The notes under the pieces: model-generated
Databases searched by the model: none
The model's input: the letters and a program-made list of their open reading frames with translations, nothing else
What the model was told of the DNA's origin: nothing
From: Atlantibacter subterraneus
Lineage (GTDB): Bacteria > Pseudomonadota > Gammaproteobacteria > Enterobacterales > Enterobacteriaceae
Assembly: GCF_027853245.1 (NCBI RefSeq)
Contig: NZ_JAPTZM010000012.1
Reading direction: 5' to 3' (one strand)
Length of the DNA stretch: 64,000 bases
Shown: one piece after another, positions 1 to 9,040 of the stretch
How positions within the stretch are numbered: the stretch's first letter is position 1
Layout of the letters: each line of letters begins with the position of its first letter
Translations under genes and position numbers: made by a program

Positions 1-784
1 CCACCACTTCTTTACGTGCTGCGGTATAGCCGCCAGACGCGCCGCCCAGCGCTTTACCGAGCGTACCGGTAATGATATCCACGCGGCCCATTACCTCGCA
101 GTATTCGTGGGTGCCGCGACCGTTTGCGCCAACAAAGCCCACCGCGTGGGAATCATCGACCATCACCAGCGCATCGTATTTATCCGCCAGGTCGCACACG
201 CCTTTCAGGTTGGCGATCACGCCATCCATCGAGAACACGCCGTCGGTGGCGATCAGCACGTGACGCGCGCCCGCTTCACGCGCCTCTTTCAGACGCGCTT
301 CCAGCTCCTGCATGTCGTTATTGGCATAGCGGAAACGCTTTGCTTTACACAGACGCACGCCGTCAATGATCGACGCATGGTTCAGCGCATCGGAAATAAT
401 GGCGTCTTCTGAGCCCAGCAGGGTTTCGAACAACCCGCCGTTGGCGTCGAAGCAGGAAGAGTAGAGAATGGCGTCTTCCATGCCGAGGAATTCAGCCAGC
501 TTTTGCTCCAGCTGCTTGTGCGTGTCCTGGGTGCCGCAGATAAAGCGCACCGACGCCATACCGAAACCGTGGCTGTCCATGCCCTGTTTGGCGGCAGCGA
601 TCAGTTCGGGATGGTTAGCAAGACCGAGGTAGTTATTGGCGCAGAAGTTGATAACGTGGCTACCGTCGGCGACGGTGATATCGGCCTGCTGAGCCGACGT
701 GATAATACGCTCTTCTTTATACAACCCTTCCGCACGTGCGGTTTCCAGGTCGGCATTCAACTGTTGGTAAAAATCCCCTCGCAT
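1..784 (-). CDS. kbl: 2-amino-3-ketobutyrate CoA ligase, N-terminal 261 residues (cut by window edge)
   Basis: PLP-dependent enzyme that joins CoA to 2-amino-3-ketobutyrate, giving glycine and acetyl-CoA, the second step of threonine degradation after Tdh. The reading frame is open from the ATG at 784 to the window edge and starts MRGDFYQQLNADLETARAEG, nearly the E. coli Kbl N terminus. The region around bases 15-65 encodes GTLGKALGGASGG, which contains the PLP-binding lysine of the alpha-oxoamine synthase family. The gene is divergent from hldD, as in E. coli, where kbl is followed by tdh; that partner would lie left of the window. The C terminus is missing only because the window ends. Confidence 0.96.
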   Translation of the reverse strand, partial: MRGDFYQQLNADLETARAEGLYKEERIITSAQQADITVADGSHVINFCANNYLGLANHPELIAAAKQGMDSHGFGMASVRFICGTQDTHKQLEQKLAEFLGMEDAILYSSCFDANGGLFETLLGSEDAIISDALNHASIIDGVRLCKAKRFRYANNDMQELEARLKEAREAGARHVLIATDGVFSMDGVIANLKGVCDLADKYDALVMVDDSHAVGFVGANGRGTHEYCEVMGRVDIITGTLGKALGGASGGYTAARKEVV

Positions 785-944
785 TGCAATTCTCCAGGCT
801 GGGCAAATTTCGGCACATATTACCCAAACTAATCATTTGATACGAGATGACGATTGGCTGAATACGCGTTTTGCAGCATAAATCACGTCTGTGAAACAAA
901 CTTCGCGGACGGCCAAGAGGTCTAAAGCTGAAGGAGAGACGATG

Positions 945-964
945 TGGTGATATGATTATCACCA
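945..964. repeat. Inverted repeat between kbl and hldD
   Basis: Two perfect 8-base arms (TGGTGATA / TATCACCA) flank a 4-base centre, in the 228-base divergent gap about 50 bases before the hldD start. It could be an operator or a small hairpin in the hldD leader. No T-run follows it, so it is not an obvious terminator. No regulator is assigned. Confidence 0.5.
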
Positions 965-1012
965 TTCGTGCCTGAGATAGTCTCATGGCCCCACTTTTTG
1001 AAGGTTATACGT

Positions 1013-1945
1013 ATGATCATTGTTACCGGCGGCGCTGGATTTATCGGCAGCAACATTGTTAAGGCGTTGAACGACAAGGGCATCACCGACATTCTGGTGG
1101 TCGATAACCTTAAAGACGGCACCAAATTCGTTAACCTGGTTGACCTGACCATCGCCGATTACATGGATAAAGAAGACTTCCTTATCCAGATTATGGCGGG
1201 TGAAGAGTTTGGTGATATCGAGGCGATTTTCCACGAAGGCGCATGCTCTTCCACCACCGAGTGGGACGGCAAGTACATGATGGATAACAACTATCAGTAC
1301 TCCAAAGAAGTGCTGCACTACTGCCTGGAGCGCGAAATCCCGTTCCTGTACGCCTCTTCTGCCGCCACTTACGGCGGACGCACCTCCGACTTTATTGAGT
1401 CCCGCGAATACGAGAAGCCGCTGAACGTTTACGGCTACTCCAAATTCCTGTTCGACGAATACGTGCGCCAGATCCTGCCGGAAGCCAACTCGCAAATCGT
1501 CGGGTTCCGCTACTTCAATGTCTACGGACCGCGTGAAGGCCACAAAGGCAGCATGGCGAGCGTGGCGTTCCATCTGAACACCCAGTTGAACAACGGCGAG
1601 AGCCCGAAACTGTTTGAAGGCAGCGACGGCTTTAAGCGCGATTTCGTCTACGTGGGCGACGTGGCGGCGGTCAACCTGTGGTTCTGGGAAAACGGCGTAT
1701 CCGGGATTTTCAACCTCGGCACGGGCCGTGCGGAATCCTTCCAGGCCGTGGCCGATGCTGCGCTGGCATACCACCAGAAAGGCAGCCTCGAATACATCCC
1801 ATTCCCGGAAAAACTGAAAGGCCGCTATCAGGCGTTTACTCAGGCAGATTTAACTAATCTGCGCGCCGCTGGCTACGATAAGCCGTTCAAGACCGTCGCC
1901 GAAGGCGTGGCGGAATATATGGCCTGGCTGAACCGCGACGCGTAA
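1013..1945 (+). CDS. hldD: ADP-L-glycero-D-manno-heptose 6-epimerase
   Basis: Converts ADP-D-glycero-D-manno-heptose to the L-glycero form, the donor for both inner-core heptoses of LPS. This is a cytoplasmic short-chain dehydrogenase/reductase with the NADP-binding TGGAGFIGSN at residues 4-13 and the YxxxK catalytic motif in YGYSKFLFD near residue 140. The ATG at 1013 gives 310 residues, the E. coli length; an in-frame upstream start at 968 would add 15 residues with no relatives. It is the first gene of the run hldD-waaF-waaC-waaQ-wabG, with only 9 bases before waaF. The E. coli gene (rfaD/htrM) is heat inducible; I see no convincing sigma-32 promoter here. Confidence 0.97.
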   Translation: MIIVTGGAGFIGSNIVKALNDKGITDILVVDNLKDGTKFVNLVDLTIADYMDKEDFLIQIMAGEEFGDIEAIFHEGACSSTTEWDGKYMMDNNYQYSKEVLHYCLEREIPFLYASSAATYGGRTSDFIESREYEKPLNVYGYSKFLFDEYVRQILPEANSQIVGFRYFNVYGPREGHKGSMASVAFHLNTQLNNGESPKLFEGSDGFKRDFVYVGDVAAVNLWFWENGVSGIFNLGTGRAESFQAVADAALAYHQKGSLEYIPFPEKLKGRYQAFTQADLTNLRAAGYDKPFKTVAEGVAEYMAWLNRDA

Positions 1946-1954
1946 GTTGCCCGT

Positions 1955-3001
1955 ATGAAAATATTGGTGATCGGTCCGTCCTGGGTGGGCGACATGATGA
2001 TGTCGCAAAGTCTTTATCGCACGCTCAAGGCACGCTATCCCGAGGCAATTATCGACGTGATGGCACCCGCGTGGTGCCGTCCACTGTTATCGCGGATGCC
2101 GGAGGTCAACGAGGCGATCCCCATGCCGCTTGGCCATGGGGCGCTGGAAATTGGCGAACGCCGCAAACTGGGCCTTAGCCTGCGCGATCGCCGCTACGAC
2201 CGCGCCTACGTGCTGCCAAACTCGTTCAAATCCGCATTAGTGCCCTTCTTCGCTAATATTCCTCAGCGCACCGGCTGGCGTGGCGAGATGCGTTACGGCC
2301 TACTGAACGATGCGCGCGTGCTGGATAAGGCCGCCTGGCCGCTGATGGTCGAGCGCTATGTGGCGCTGGCCTATGACAAAGGCGTGATGCAGTCGGCGCG
2401 TGACTTGCCGCAACCGCTGCTGTGGCCGCGTTTACAGGTGAGCGAAGCGGAAAAACAGCAGATGCGCGCCACATTCAGGTTCTCCGATGAACGGCCCGTG
2501 ATTGGCTTTTGCCCCGGCGCGGAATTCGGCCCGGCGAAGCGCTGGCCGCATTATCACTACGCCGCGCTGGCGGAAAAACTGATCGCCCAGGGCTATCAAA
2601 TCGCGCTGTTCGGTTCCGCGAAAGATAACGATGCAGGCAACCAGATCATCGCAGCGCTGCCGGAAGCACAGCAGCCGTGGTGCCGCAATCTGGCCGGGGA
2701 AACCGCGCTGGAGCAAGCGGTGGTGCTGATTGCCGCCTGTGAGGCCGTGGTATCTAATGACTCGGGTTTGATGCACATCGCTGCGGCGTTGGATCGCCCG
2801 CTGGTGGCGCTGTATGGCCCGAGCAGCCCTGACTTCACGCCGCCGCTGTCCCATAAAGCGCGCGTGATCCGTCTGATTACCGGTTACCACAAGGTACGTA
2901 AGGGCGAGGGTGAACAAGGCTATCATCAAAGTCTCATCGACATTACCCCTGAGCGGGTAAACGATGAGTTATCCAGCCTGTTGGCTAATCAGGAAAATTA
3001 A
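1955..3001 (+). CDS. waaF: ADP-heptose:LPS heptosyltransferase II
   Basis: Adds the second L-glycero-D-manno-heptose (HepII) to HepI of the LPS inner core at the cytoplasmic face of the inner membrane. It is a GT9-family GT-B enzyme of 348 residues. The N terminus MKILVIGPSWVGDMMMSQSLY is the family signature, and the C-terminal donor site has the stretch CEAVVSNDSGLMHIAAALDRPLVALYGPSSP with the conserved SGLMHIAAA. It lies 9 bases after hldD and 2 bases before waaC, so the three are co-transcribed and probably translationally coupled. Confidence 0.97.
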   Translation: MKILVIGPSWVGDMMMSQSLYRTLKARYPEAIIDVMAPAWCRPLLSRMPEVNEAIPMPLGHGALEIGERRKLGLSLRDRRYDRAYVLPNSFKSALVPFFANIPQRTGWRGEMRYGLLNDARVLDKAAWPLMVERYVALAYDKGVMQSARDLPQPLLWPRLQVSEAEKQQMRATFRFSDERPVIGFCPGAEFGPAKRWPHYHYAALAEKLIAQGYQIALFGSAKDNDAGNQIIAALPEAQQPWCRNLAGETALEQAVVLIAACEAVVSNDSGLMHIAAALDRPLVALYGPSSPDFTPPLSHKARVIRLITGYHKVRKGEGEQGYHQSLIDITPERVNDELSSLLANQEN

Positions 3002-3003
3002 CC

Positions 3004-4002
3004 ATGCGGGTGTTGATTGTTAAAACCTCTTCGATGGGGGATGTGCTGCATACTCTCCCGGCCCTGACCGACGCCATGCAGGCCATCCCGGGGATCCGGT
3101 TCGACTGGGTCGTTGAGGAGGGATTCGTGCAGATCCCGGGTTGGCATCCTGCTGTCGATCGCGTCATTCCCGTGGCGATCCGCCGCTGGCGTAAAGCCTG
3201 GTTCTCATCCGATATCCGGGCAGAAAGAGAGACGTTTCGCAAACTTCTCACCGCCGTTCGCTATGACGCGGTGATCGATGCCCAGGGTCTGGTAAAAAGC
3301 GCTGCGCTGGTTACCCGTCTGGCGCAGGGCATAAAGCATGGAATGGACTGGAACAGCGCGCGCGAACCCCTGGCGTCGCTGTTTTATAACCGCCGTCACG
3401 CTGTCGCTAAACAGCAGCACGCCGTTGAGCGTACCCGGGAATTGTTTGCGAAGAGTCTGGGCTATACCCGCCCCTCCCAAACCGGCGACTACGCCATTGC
3501 CCAACATTTTCTGGCCGATACGCAAAACCAGCCGCCGTATCTGGTGTTTCTTCACGCGACAACCCGCGATGATAAACACTGGCCGGAAGCCCAGTGGCGC
3601 GAGTTAATCCATCTGATGGCGGGAACCGGGCTAAAAATCAAATTGCCCTGGGGCGCGCCGCACGAAGAAGCCCGCGCCTTGCGTCTCGCGGAAGGCTTCG
3701 ACAATGTTGAAGTCTTACCGCGGCTCAGCCTTGAGCAAGTGGCTAACGTTCTGGCCGGTGCCAGCGGTGTGGTGTCCGTGGATACAGGTTTAAGCCATCT
3801 CACCGCGGCGCTGGATCGGCCCAATATCACCCTGTACGGGCCCACCGATCCGGGTTTGATCGGCGGTTATGGCAAAAACCAGTTTATCTGCCGGCCGGTA
3901 GATTCCAGCTCGCTGGCCGCGCTGGCCGCCGCTGATGTCTTTGCAAAATTGCGTCCATTAATCGATGGGGTTGCGCCCGCGTCTGAGAACTCACATGTCT
4001 GA
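3004..4002 (+). CDS. waaC: ADP-heptose:LPS heptosyltransferase I
   Basis: Transfers the first heptose (HepI) onto Kdo2-lipid A. GT9 family, 332 residues, slightly longer than the usual 319-325 because of a short C-terminal tail that runs into the waaQ start. The opening MRVLIVKTSSMGDVLHTLPALTDA and the late VDTGLSHLTAALDRPNITLYGPTDPGLIGGYG are typical of WaaC. The stop codon at 4000-4002 overlaps the waaQ ATG at 3995 by 8 bases, indicating coupled translation within the core operon. Confidence 0.96.
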   Translation: MRVLIVKTSSMGDVLHTLPALTDAMQAIPGIRFDWVVEEGFVQIPGWHPAVDRVIPVAIRRWRKAWFSSDIRAERETFRKLLTAVRYDAVIDAQGLVKSAALVTRLAQGIKHGMDWNSAREPLASLFYNRRHAVAKQQHAVERTRELFAKSLGYTRPSQTGDYAIAQHFLADTQNQPPYLVFLHATTRDDKHWPEAQWRELIHLMAGTGLKIKLPWGAPHEEARALRLAEGFDNVEVLPRLSLEQVANVLAGASGVVSVDTGLSHLTAALDRPNITLYGPTDPGLIGGYGKNQFICRPVDSSSLAALAAADVFAKLRPLIDGVAPASENSHV

Positions 4003-5098
4003 ATTTTTTACGCCTGACAAACCGCCCAGACGGGTTTTAATCATCAAGCTGCGTCATCACGGCGATGTGTTACTGACCTCGCCCTGCTTCACGGTGTTTA
4101 AGCACGCGTACCCGGACGCAGAGATTGACGCGCTGGTGTATGACGATACCCAGTTGATGCTGACCAGCCATCCCTGCATTAGCCAGGTACACACCATCGG
4201 CAGAAACTGGCGTAAGCAGAATGCGTTCGCCCAGTTGCGGCTCTATTACGCCTTGTATAAAACCCTCAAGGCGCGCCGCTACGATGTGTTGATTAATCTA
4301 ACCGAACACTGGCATGGCGCACGGCTGGCCCGTTTGCTGAAGCCCCGCGTTTCGGTCGGCTTTCGCCCTGATAAGCGCGGCGGCTTTGCCCGTAAACGCT
4401 GGATTAAATCCTTTACCACGTTGTACCCGGCGATTCAGGACAACACCCGCCATATGGTGGAGGTTAATCTGGATGCGCTCAGGCGCATTGGGATCCATCC
4501 GGCCTCAGTTGAAGATAAAAGAACCCTGTTTATCCCCGGCGACGAGGCGGAGCAATTTATTGCCCAGCGGCTGGCGGATTTAGGCGTTGCGCCTGGCAGC
4601 TATATCCTGGTACACCCCACCTCGCGCTGGATGTTTAAATCCTGGAGTATCCAGAGGCTGGCTGAGACCATCGATACGCTGGCGCAGCGCGGTTTGCCGA
4701 TTATTCTCTCCGCTGCGCCTTCCCGTGAAGAAACCGACTATATGGATAAGCTGCGCGCCGCCCTTACCCAGCCGGTCTGTGACCTTAGCGGCCAGTTGAA
4801 CCTGAAGCAGCTAGGTGCGTTAATGCGAAACGCCCGGGTTTATTTTGGCGTGGACTCAATGCCGATGCATCTGGCCAGCGCCGTCGGCACGCCAACCGTC
4901 GCGATTTTCGGCCCAACGGGATCGATCAAATGGGCACCCTGGGGCGTACCCCATCGTGTAATACGCGGCGGCTTTACCTGTGAGCCGTGCGGTAAAGACG
5001 GCTGCGGCGGCAGCCAGATATCCGACTGCATCATGTCGATTACCCCGCAACAGGTGTTAAGCGCCATTGATACCATGCTGCTGGAAAACCCCTCATGA
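3995..5098 (+). CDS. waaQ: LPS core heptosyltransferase III
   Basis: Adds the side-branch heptose HepIII to HepII of the inner core. GT9 family, 367 residues from the ATG at 3995 (MSEFFTPDKPPRRVLIIKLRHHGDVLLTSP). An in-frame ATG at 3965 lies inside waaC and would add ten unrelated residues. The C-terminal donor region carries YFGVDSMPMHLASAVGTPTVAIFGPTG and the cysteine-rich CEPCGKDGCGGSQISDC stretch found in WaaQ. It overlaps waaC upstream and wabG downstream (ATGA overlap at 5095-5098). Confidence 0.93.
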   Translation: MSEFFTPDKPPRRVLIIKLRHHGDVLLTSPCFTVFKHAYPDAEIDALVYDDTQLMLTSHPCISQVHTIGRNWRKQNAFAQLRLYYALYKTLKARRYDVLINLTEHWHGARLARLLKPRVSVGFRPDKRGGFARKRWIKSFTTLYPAIQDNTRHMVEVNLDALRRIGIHPASVEDKRTLFIPGDEAEQFIAQRLADLGVAPGSYILVHPTSRWMFKSWSIQRLAETIDTLAQRGLPIILSAAPSREETDYMDKLRAALTQPVCDLSGQLNLKQLGALMRNARVYFGVDSMPMHLASAVGTPTVAIFGPTGSIKWAPWGVPHRVIRGGFTCEPCGKDGCGGSQISDCIMSITPQQVLSAIDTMLLENPS

Positions 5099-6207
5099 AA
5101 CTCGCCATTGTTCGCCAGACTTACAATCCCAACGGCGGGGCCGAGCGTTTTGTATCCAGAGCGCTAAACGTGCTGGCGCAGGACCGCGAACTGGACGTCA
5201 CGCTGATTGCCCGCCAGTGGGAAAATGCCGCTGGCTGGCATACCCTGACCGTTAACCCGCCGTTTCGCAACCGGCAGGCCAGAGAAGCCGGTTTCGCGCA
5301 AGAAGCAGCACGTCATTTTTCCGCATTCGATCTGGTGCAATCTCATGAACGCATTCCCGGCGCGTCGGTTTTTCGCGCCGGAGACGGCGTACATGCGACA
5401 TGGCTTGAGCAGTACAACCGGATCCTGTCGCCCCTAAAACGTTGGGCGCAATCGTTCAGTGCTTATCACCGCTACATTTTGCAGGCTGAACGCGACATGT
5501 TTACTCATCCGGCGTTACGTAACGTGATTTGTAACTCGGCAATGGTGCGGGACGATATCGCCCGGCGCTTTGGTCTGGGGCCGGAAAAACTCACAGTGAT
5601 TTATAACGGCGTCGATACCTCGGTATTTCATCCCTCGGTACGCGAAAATAATTTGCGGGATACGCTGGGTATTCCGCAAAACGCGCCGGTGCTGGCGTAT
5701 GTGGGGTCCGGTTTTACCCGCAAAGGCGTCTCGGTCGCGTTGAATGCGGTGGCTGCCCATCCTGACGTCTGGCTATTGATTGCCGGACGGGATAAACAGG
5801 CCCGTAAATTTATCGCCCAGGCTGAACGGCTGGGTATTGCCGGACGGGTTAAGTTCCTCGGTCCCGTGGACAATATCCTCCAGGTCTACGGCACCGCTGA
5901 TGCCTTGATCCTACCGACGCTTTACGACCCTTTTCCTAATGTCTGCGTTGAAGCGCTGGCCTGCGGGCTGCCACTGATGACCAGCCATCAGTGCGGCGCA
6001 GCGGAATGGATAAAAGAAGGTGAAAACGGCTGGGTGCGCGATGCCCTGGATGTGGCAGGCTATCAGCAAGCCATTAGCCAATGGCTTGCCGGACGAGTGG
6101 CAGGGCAGGACTACGCGGCCAACGCGCGCCGAACCGCCGAACCTTATACGCTTGAGCGCATGGCATCAGAACTCCAGTCGCTTTATCGCAACTTGCTGGG
6201 CAGTTAA
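5095..6207 (+). CDS. wabG: GT4 core glycosyltransferase, WabG-like
   Basis: GT4-family GT-B transferase of 370 residues. The start MKLAIVRQTYNPNGGAERFVSRAL and the segment QSHERIPGASVFRAGDGVHATWLE match what I know of WabG of Klebsiella and Serratia, which adds galacturonic acid to HepII, better than E. coli WaaG, which adds glucose at the same place and lacks this N terminus. The donor site lies around EALACGLPLMTSHQCGAAEWI. It overlaps waaQ by 4 bases. It ends tail to tail with the opposite-strand GT4 gene, sharing 4 bases (6204-6207). The family is sure; the exact sugar is inferred from similarity. Confidence 0.8.
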   Translation: MKLAIVRQTYNPNGGAERFVSRALNVLAQDRELDVTLIARQWENAAGWHTLTVNPPFRNRQAREAGFAQEAARHFSAFDLVQSHERIPGASVFRAGDGVHATWLEQYNRILSPLKRWAQSFSAYHRYILQAERDMFTHPALRNVICNSAMVRDDIARRFGLGPEKLTVIYNGVDTSVFHPSVRENNLRDTLGIPQNAPVLAYVGSGFTRKGVSVALNAVAAHPDVWLLIAGRDKQARKFIAQAERLGIAGRVKFLGPVDNILQVYGTADALILPTLYDPFPNVCVEALACGLPLMTSHQCGAAEWIKEGENGWVRDALDVAGYQQAISQWLAGRVAGQDYAANARRTAEPYTLERMASELQSLYRNLLGS

Positions 6208-7313
6208 CGCCCGGCCTGCTCCACAGCGCGGGTAAATACCCGTTCCATATCACGCAGCATACATTCGCGGGTAAAATGGCTGTTCAGGTAATCGTAACCC
6301 TGCTGCGCCAGGCGTTCACGCAAAGCCTCATCCTGCCAGAGCGTCAAAATCGCGTTTTTCAGGGCAACCGCGTCCTGCTGGGCCACTAGCAAACCGGTTT
6401 TCCCGTCGATAACCGCATCGCCTGTTCCTCCCGCGTCGGTGGCGATAGTGGCGATCCTTGATGCCAAAGACTGCAACACGCCCTGCGGCACGCCTTCCAT
6501 ATCATGAGAGGGACTAAGCGCGATATCAAAGGCCGGAAACCACGCCTGCGGATCGCTGCGATGCCCAGCCATCACGACGCGGTCCTGAAGGCCCAGGGTC
6601 AGAATTTCCTGCTCCAGCGTGGCGCGATGCGGCCCTTCGCCGACGATGGCAAGTTTAATCTGTGGCTTATCAATTGCCGCCAGCGCTTTCAATAAAACGC
6701 TATGGCCTTTATTAGGCCGCAGATGCGAAACCACGCCCAGCCAGAAGTCGTGCTGGCTGAGGCCGCAGTGCGCTCGCGCTGCCTGTTTATCACCAGGCTT
6801 AAACCGTGCGGTATCGACACCGCTGGGGACTGACGTACTGTGATCCAACGGAACGCCAATCTCGACCAGTTGATGGCGGAGCGCCTCACCCGTAGTCACC
6901 ACATGGGCGCAGGCTTTGGCAAATAGCCAACGTGTGGTGCGATTATTGCGCGGCTTGCCGGAAGCGTGACGCGTACGCACCAGCGGCGGCGGGTTTTTGA
7001 GCGTCAGGGCTGCCAGTGCCACTAACCAGGTATCGGCAGAGTTATGGCTGTTCACGACATCCACATCATGGCTGACCAGCCAGCGGCGAAGTTGTAACAA
7101 ATTGCTCAAATTTTTACGTCGTAACGGTAGATTCACCACCGTTAAACCCGCCTCGCGCGCCAGGGTATTTAACGGCGCTTCCTCAGGACAAAGGATCGTT
7201 ACGGTGTGGCCGCGCTGTAGCATGCCCAGGGACTCATTGATAATACGCAGCGGCTGACCGCCTTTCCCGCCATCCGCTTCGGTGTGAACAATATGCATAA
7301 GATTCCTGTTCAT
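6204..7313 (-). CDS. GT4 family glycosyltransferase of the LPS core cluster, acceptor unknown
   Basis: A complete 369-residue GT4 transferase. The N-terminal acceptor domain opens MHIVHTEADGGKGGQPLRIINE, and the nucleotide-sugar domain contains VSHLRPNKGHSVLLKALA, VGEGPHRATLE and SHDMEGVPQGVLQSLASRIATIATDAGG, with the EGxPxxxLE-like donor-binding region. It is the only gene of the core cluster on the minus strand, facing wabG with a 4-base overlap and divergent from waaL. It most likely extends the outer core before O-antigen ligation. WabH (GlcNAc transferase) is a possible identity that I cannot confirm. An alternative start 12 bases in (MHIV) is possible. Confidence 0.75.
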   Translation of the reverse strand: MNRNLMHIVHTEADGGKGGQPLRIINESLGMLQRGHTVTILCPEEAPLNTLAREAGLTVVNLPLRRKNLSNLLQLRRWLVSHDVDVVNSHNSADTWLVALAALTLKNPPPLVRTRHASGKPRNNRTTRWLFAKACAHVVTTGEALRHQLVEIGVPLDHSTSVPSGVDTARFKPGDKQAARAHCGLSQHDFWLGVVSHLRPNKGHSVLLKALAAIDKPQIKLAIVGEGPHRATLEQEILTLGLQDRVVMAGHRSDPQAWFPAFDIALSPSHDMEGVPQGVLQSLASRIATIATDAGGTGDAVIDGKTGLLVAQQDAVALKNAILTLWQDEALRERLAQQGYDYLNSHFTRECMLRDMERVFTRAVEQAGR

Positions 7314-7508
7314 GATAGTTCGCCAACGTTTTGCGAATTATACCGATGAGATAAGCCGCGTTAATAAATTTTATCCTTCTGTAGCTGGGGTAACTATGGT
7401 AATTTGCCTCGCGTTTTTGCGGTTATTCCAGGGGAAAAATTGATATTTCTCATGCAAAATGCAGGAAATGTTCCCCTTACCCTTAGCTTTTAACTTGCTG
7501 TTATAACT

Positions 7509-8882
7509 ATGCTTAAATCCCGTAACGTCTTCACTGGGTCGCTAGTGGTTTTCATATTAGCGCTCTGTTTTGTTTGGCCTATTCCCAACGGCTCCTTGCC
7601 TTTCCATCGCAACGGATTGATTTATCCGGTGATTGTGTTTGCGCTCGGCCTTTTCTTTACGTCTCCCACGGCGCGCCAGCATCTGAATACGCAGCAAGTT
7701 AAGCCCATTGTGCTGTTTATTTGGGCGTTAACTTTTTTCATTTTACTTAACGGGCTGATCGTTGCGCCTGATATCAAAGAAATGGTCAGTACCTGGGACG
7801 GCCAGTGGGTACGCCCGGTATTGCTGTTCTGCGCGGGCATCGTCCTGGTTGCCGCTATCCAGGCGCAGTTTTCCTCCTTTAACGCCAACAAACTGTTTAC
7901 GCTGATCATCCTGTTTTTTTGGGGCGTTATTTGCATTCATTTGCTGGATACCGTGTGGCTTTACTGGCGTGACGGCGTCATTCACTGGGGTGAAACGCGC
8001 ATTGTGTTTAACCGCACCCGAATGAGCTTCCAGATCAATATGATTACCGGCTTCCTGATCGCGGAATTGCTTGCCCGGGCATTGATTCATAAACGCTTTT
8101 TGCTGCTAAAAACCTCGTTCCTGATTGTGATGCTGGTGGCGAACCTGATTTGTACCGCGCTGGTAGATACGCGCTGGGGAACCATTGGCCTGGTAGGCAG
8201 CTTGTTTTCAACCTTTTTGCTGCTGAGCCTGCACAAAATGCGTCGCGGCAACATCATGAAAATTGGCGCGATTTTTATCGCTCTCGCTTTAGCTGCAGCG
8301 GCTATCGCCTACACCTCATGGAAAACCGATCCGCGCTGGCAGGCGCTGGAAAGCGACGCCATCGCGGGCTGGAACGCGCCTTTCACCAGCTTCTGCTACA
8401 ACAAAACCGATGGTTCCATTCCGCGTAATGAAGACGGTCTGCCGATCAACCATTCCAACGGTTGCCGTGCCAGCTTCTTCCATCAGGGCTGGAAACTGGT
8501 GAGCGAGCACCCCTTCGGCATCGGGCCGCGTAAAGAAGCATTCCGTGAAATTCTGCGTAATGACCTGAACGATCCGCGCATTAATATTCCGCACAGCCAT
8601 TACGGTTTAATCGAGTTTGGCTTGCAGAACGGGATTGTCGGCATCGCCGGGTGGCTGGTACTGCTGCTGATGTGCTGGTACACCGGCTGGAAGCAGTATC
8701 GCCATGGAAACATGATGGCAGGCCTGTTCCTGCTGCTGTTTACCATCGGCTTCTTCTCACGCACCCTGGTCGATCACAATTTAAAAGACCATTACCTCGA
8801 ACAATACATGTTGCTGACTGGCCTGCTGGTTGGGATTTGCGCGACGCGCAACCGGGAATCGTTACCGCCCCCGCAACGTTAA
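7509..8882 (+). CDS. waaL: O-antigen ligase
   Basis: Polytopic inner-membrane enzyme that joins undecaprenyl-linked O antigen to the lipid A core on the periplasmic side. It has 457 residues with about a dozen hydrophobic segments beginning at FTGSLVVFILALCFVWPI. The large periplasmic loop contains IPHSHYGLIEFGLQNGIVGIAGWL; histidines at residues 362 and 364 fit the conserved ligase HxH region of the Wzy_C/WaaL superfamily. It stands alone between the divergent GT4 gene (195-base gap) and the next transferase (158-base gap), so it has its own promoter. WaaL sequences vary greatly between core types, so identity rests on topology, motif and context. Confidence 0.85.
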   Translation: MLKSRNVFTGSLVVFILALCFVWPIPNGSLPFHRNGLIYPVIVFALGLFFTSPTARQHLNTQQVKPIVLFIWALTFFILLNGLIVAPDIKEMVSTWDGQWVRPVLLFCAGIVLVAAIQAQFSSFNANKLFTLIILFFWGVICIHLLDTVWLYWRDGVIHWGETRIVFNRTRMSFQINMITGFLIAELLARALIHKRFLLLKTSFLIVMLVANLICTALVDTRWGTIGLVGSLFSTFLLLSLHKMRRGNIMKIGAIFIALALAAAAIAYTSWKTDPRWQALESDAIAGWNAPFTSFCYNKTDGSIPRNEDGLPINHSNGCRASFFHQGWKLVSEHPFGIGPRKEAFREILRNDLNDPRINIPHSHYGLIEFGLQNGIVGIAGWLVLLLMCWYTGWKQYRHGNMMAGLFLLLFTIGFFSRTLVDHNLKDHYLEQYMLLTGLLVGICATRNRESLPPPQR

Positions 8883-8890
8883 GGCTCACG

Positions 8891-8939
8891 CGCCAGTGGT
8901 TTTCTTTATTAACTCATAGATAATAGAGCCCCACTGGCG
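8891..8939. repeat. Long-loop inverted repeat after waaL
   Basis: A perfect 9-base arm pair (CGCCAGTGG / CCACTGGCG) separated by 31 bases begins 8 bases after the waaL stop. A smaller pair (CGAACG / CGTTCG, 8955-8974) follows. Together these could end waaL transcription or lie in the leader of the next gene; there is no clear T-run after either, so this is not a standard intrinsic terminator. Confidence 0.4.
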
Positions 8940-9040
8940 TCTGCACGGGTCTGGCGAACGTTTTAACCCGTTCGTTGTCGAAATGCCATTCCGCCGGACC
9001 TCATTCACACAGCGAATCCCCCGGCAATCACGGAGCAAGC

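Noticed and set aside
971..996. Sigma-32 heat-shock promoter before hldD
   Set aside because: CCTGAGA and CCCCACTT resemble the consensus, but the 11-base spacer is too short and two -35 positions differ.
983..1774. 263-codon frame antisense to hldD
   Set aside because: Shadow of a well-supported gene; no ribosome site and no domain.
7380..7440. JUMPstart/ops element before waaL
   Set aside because: A GTAGCTGGGGTAACTA stretch recalls it, but the GGCGGTAGC core needed by RfaH is missing.
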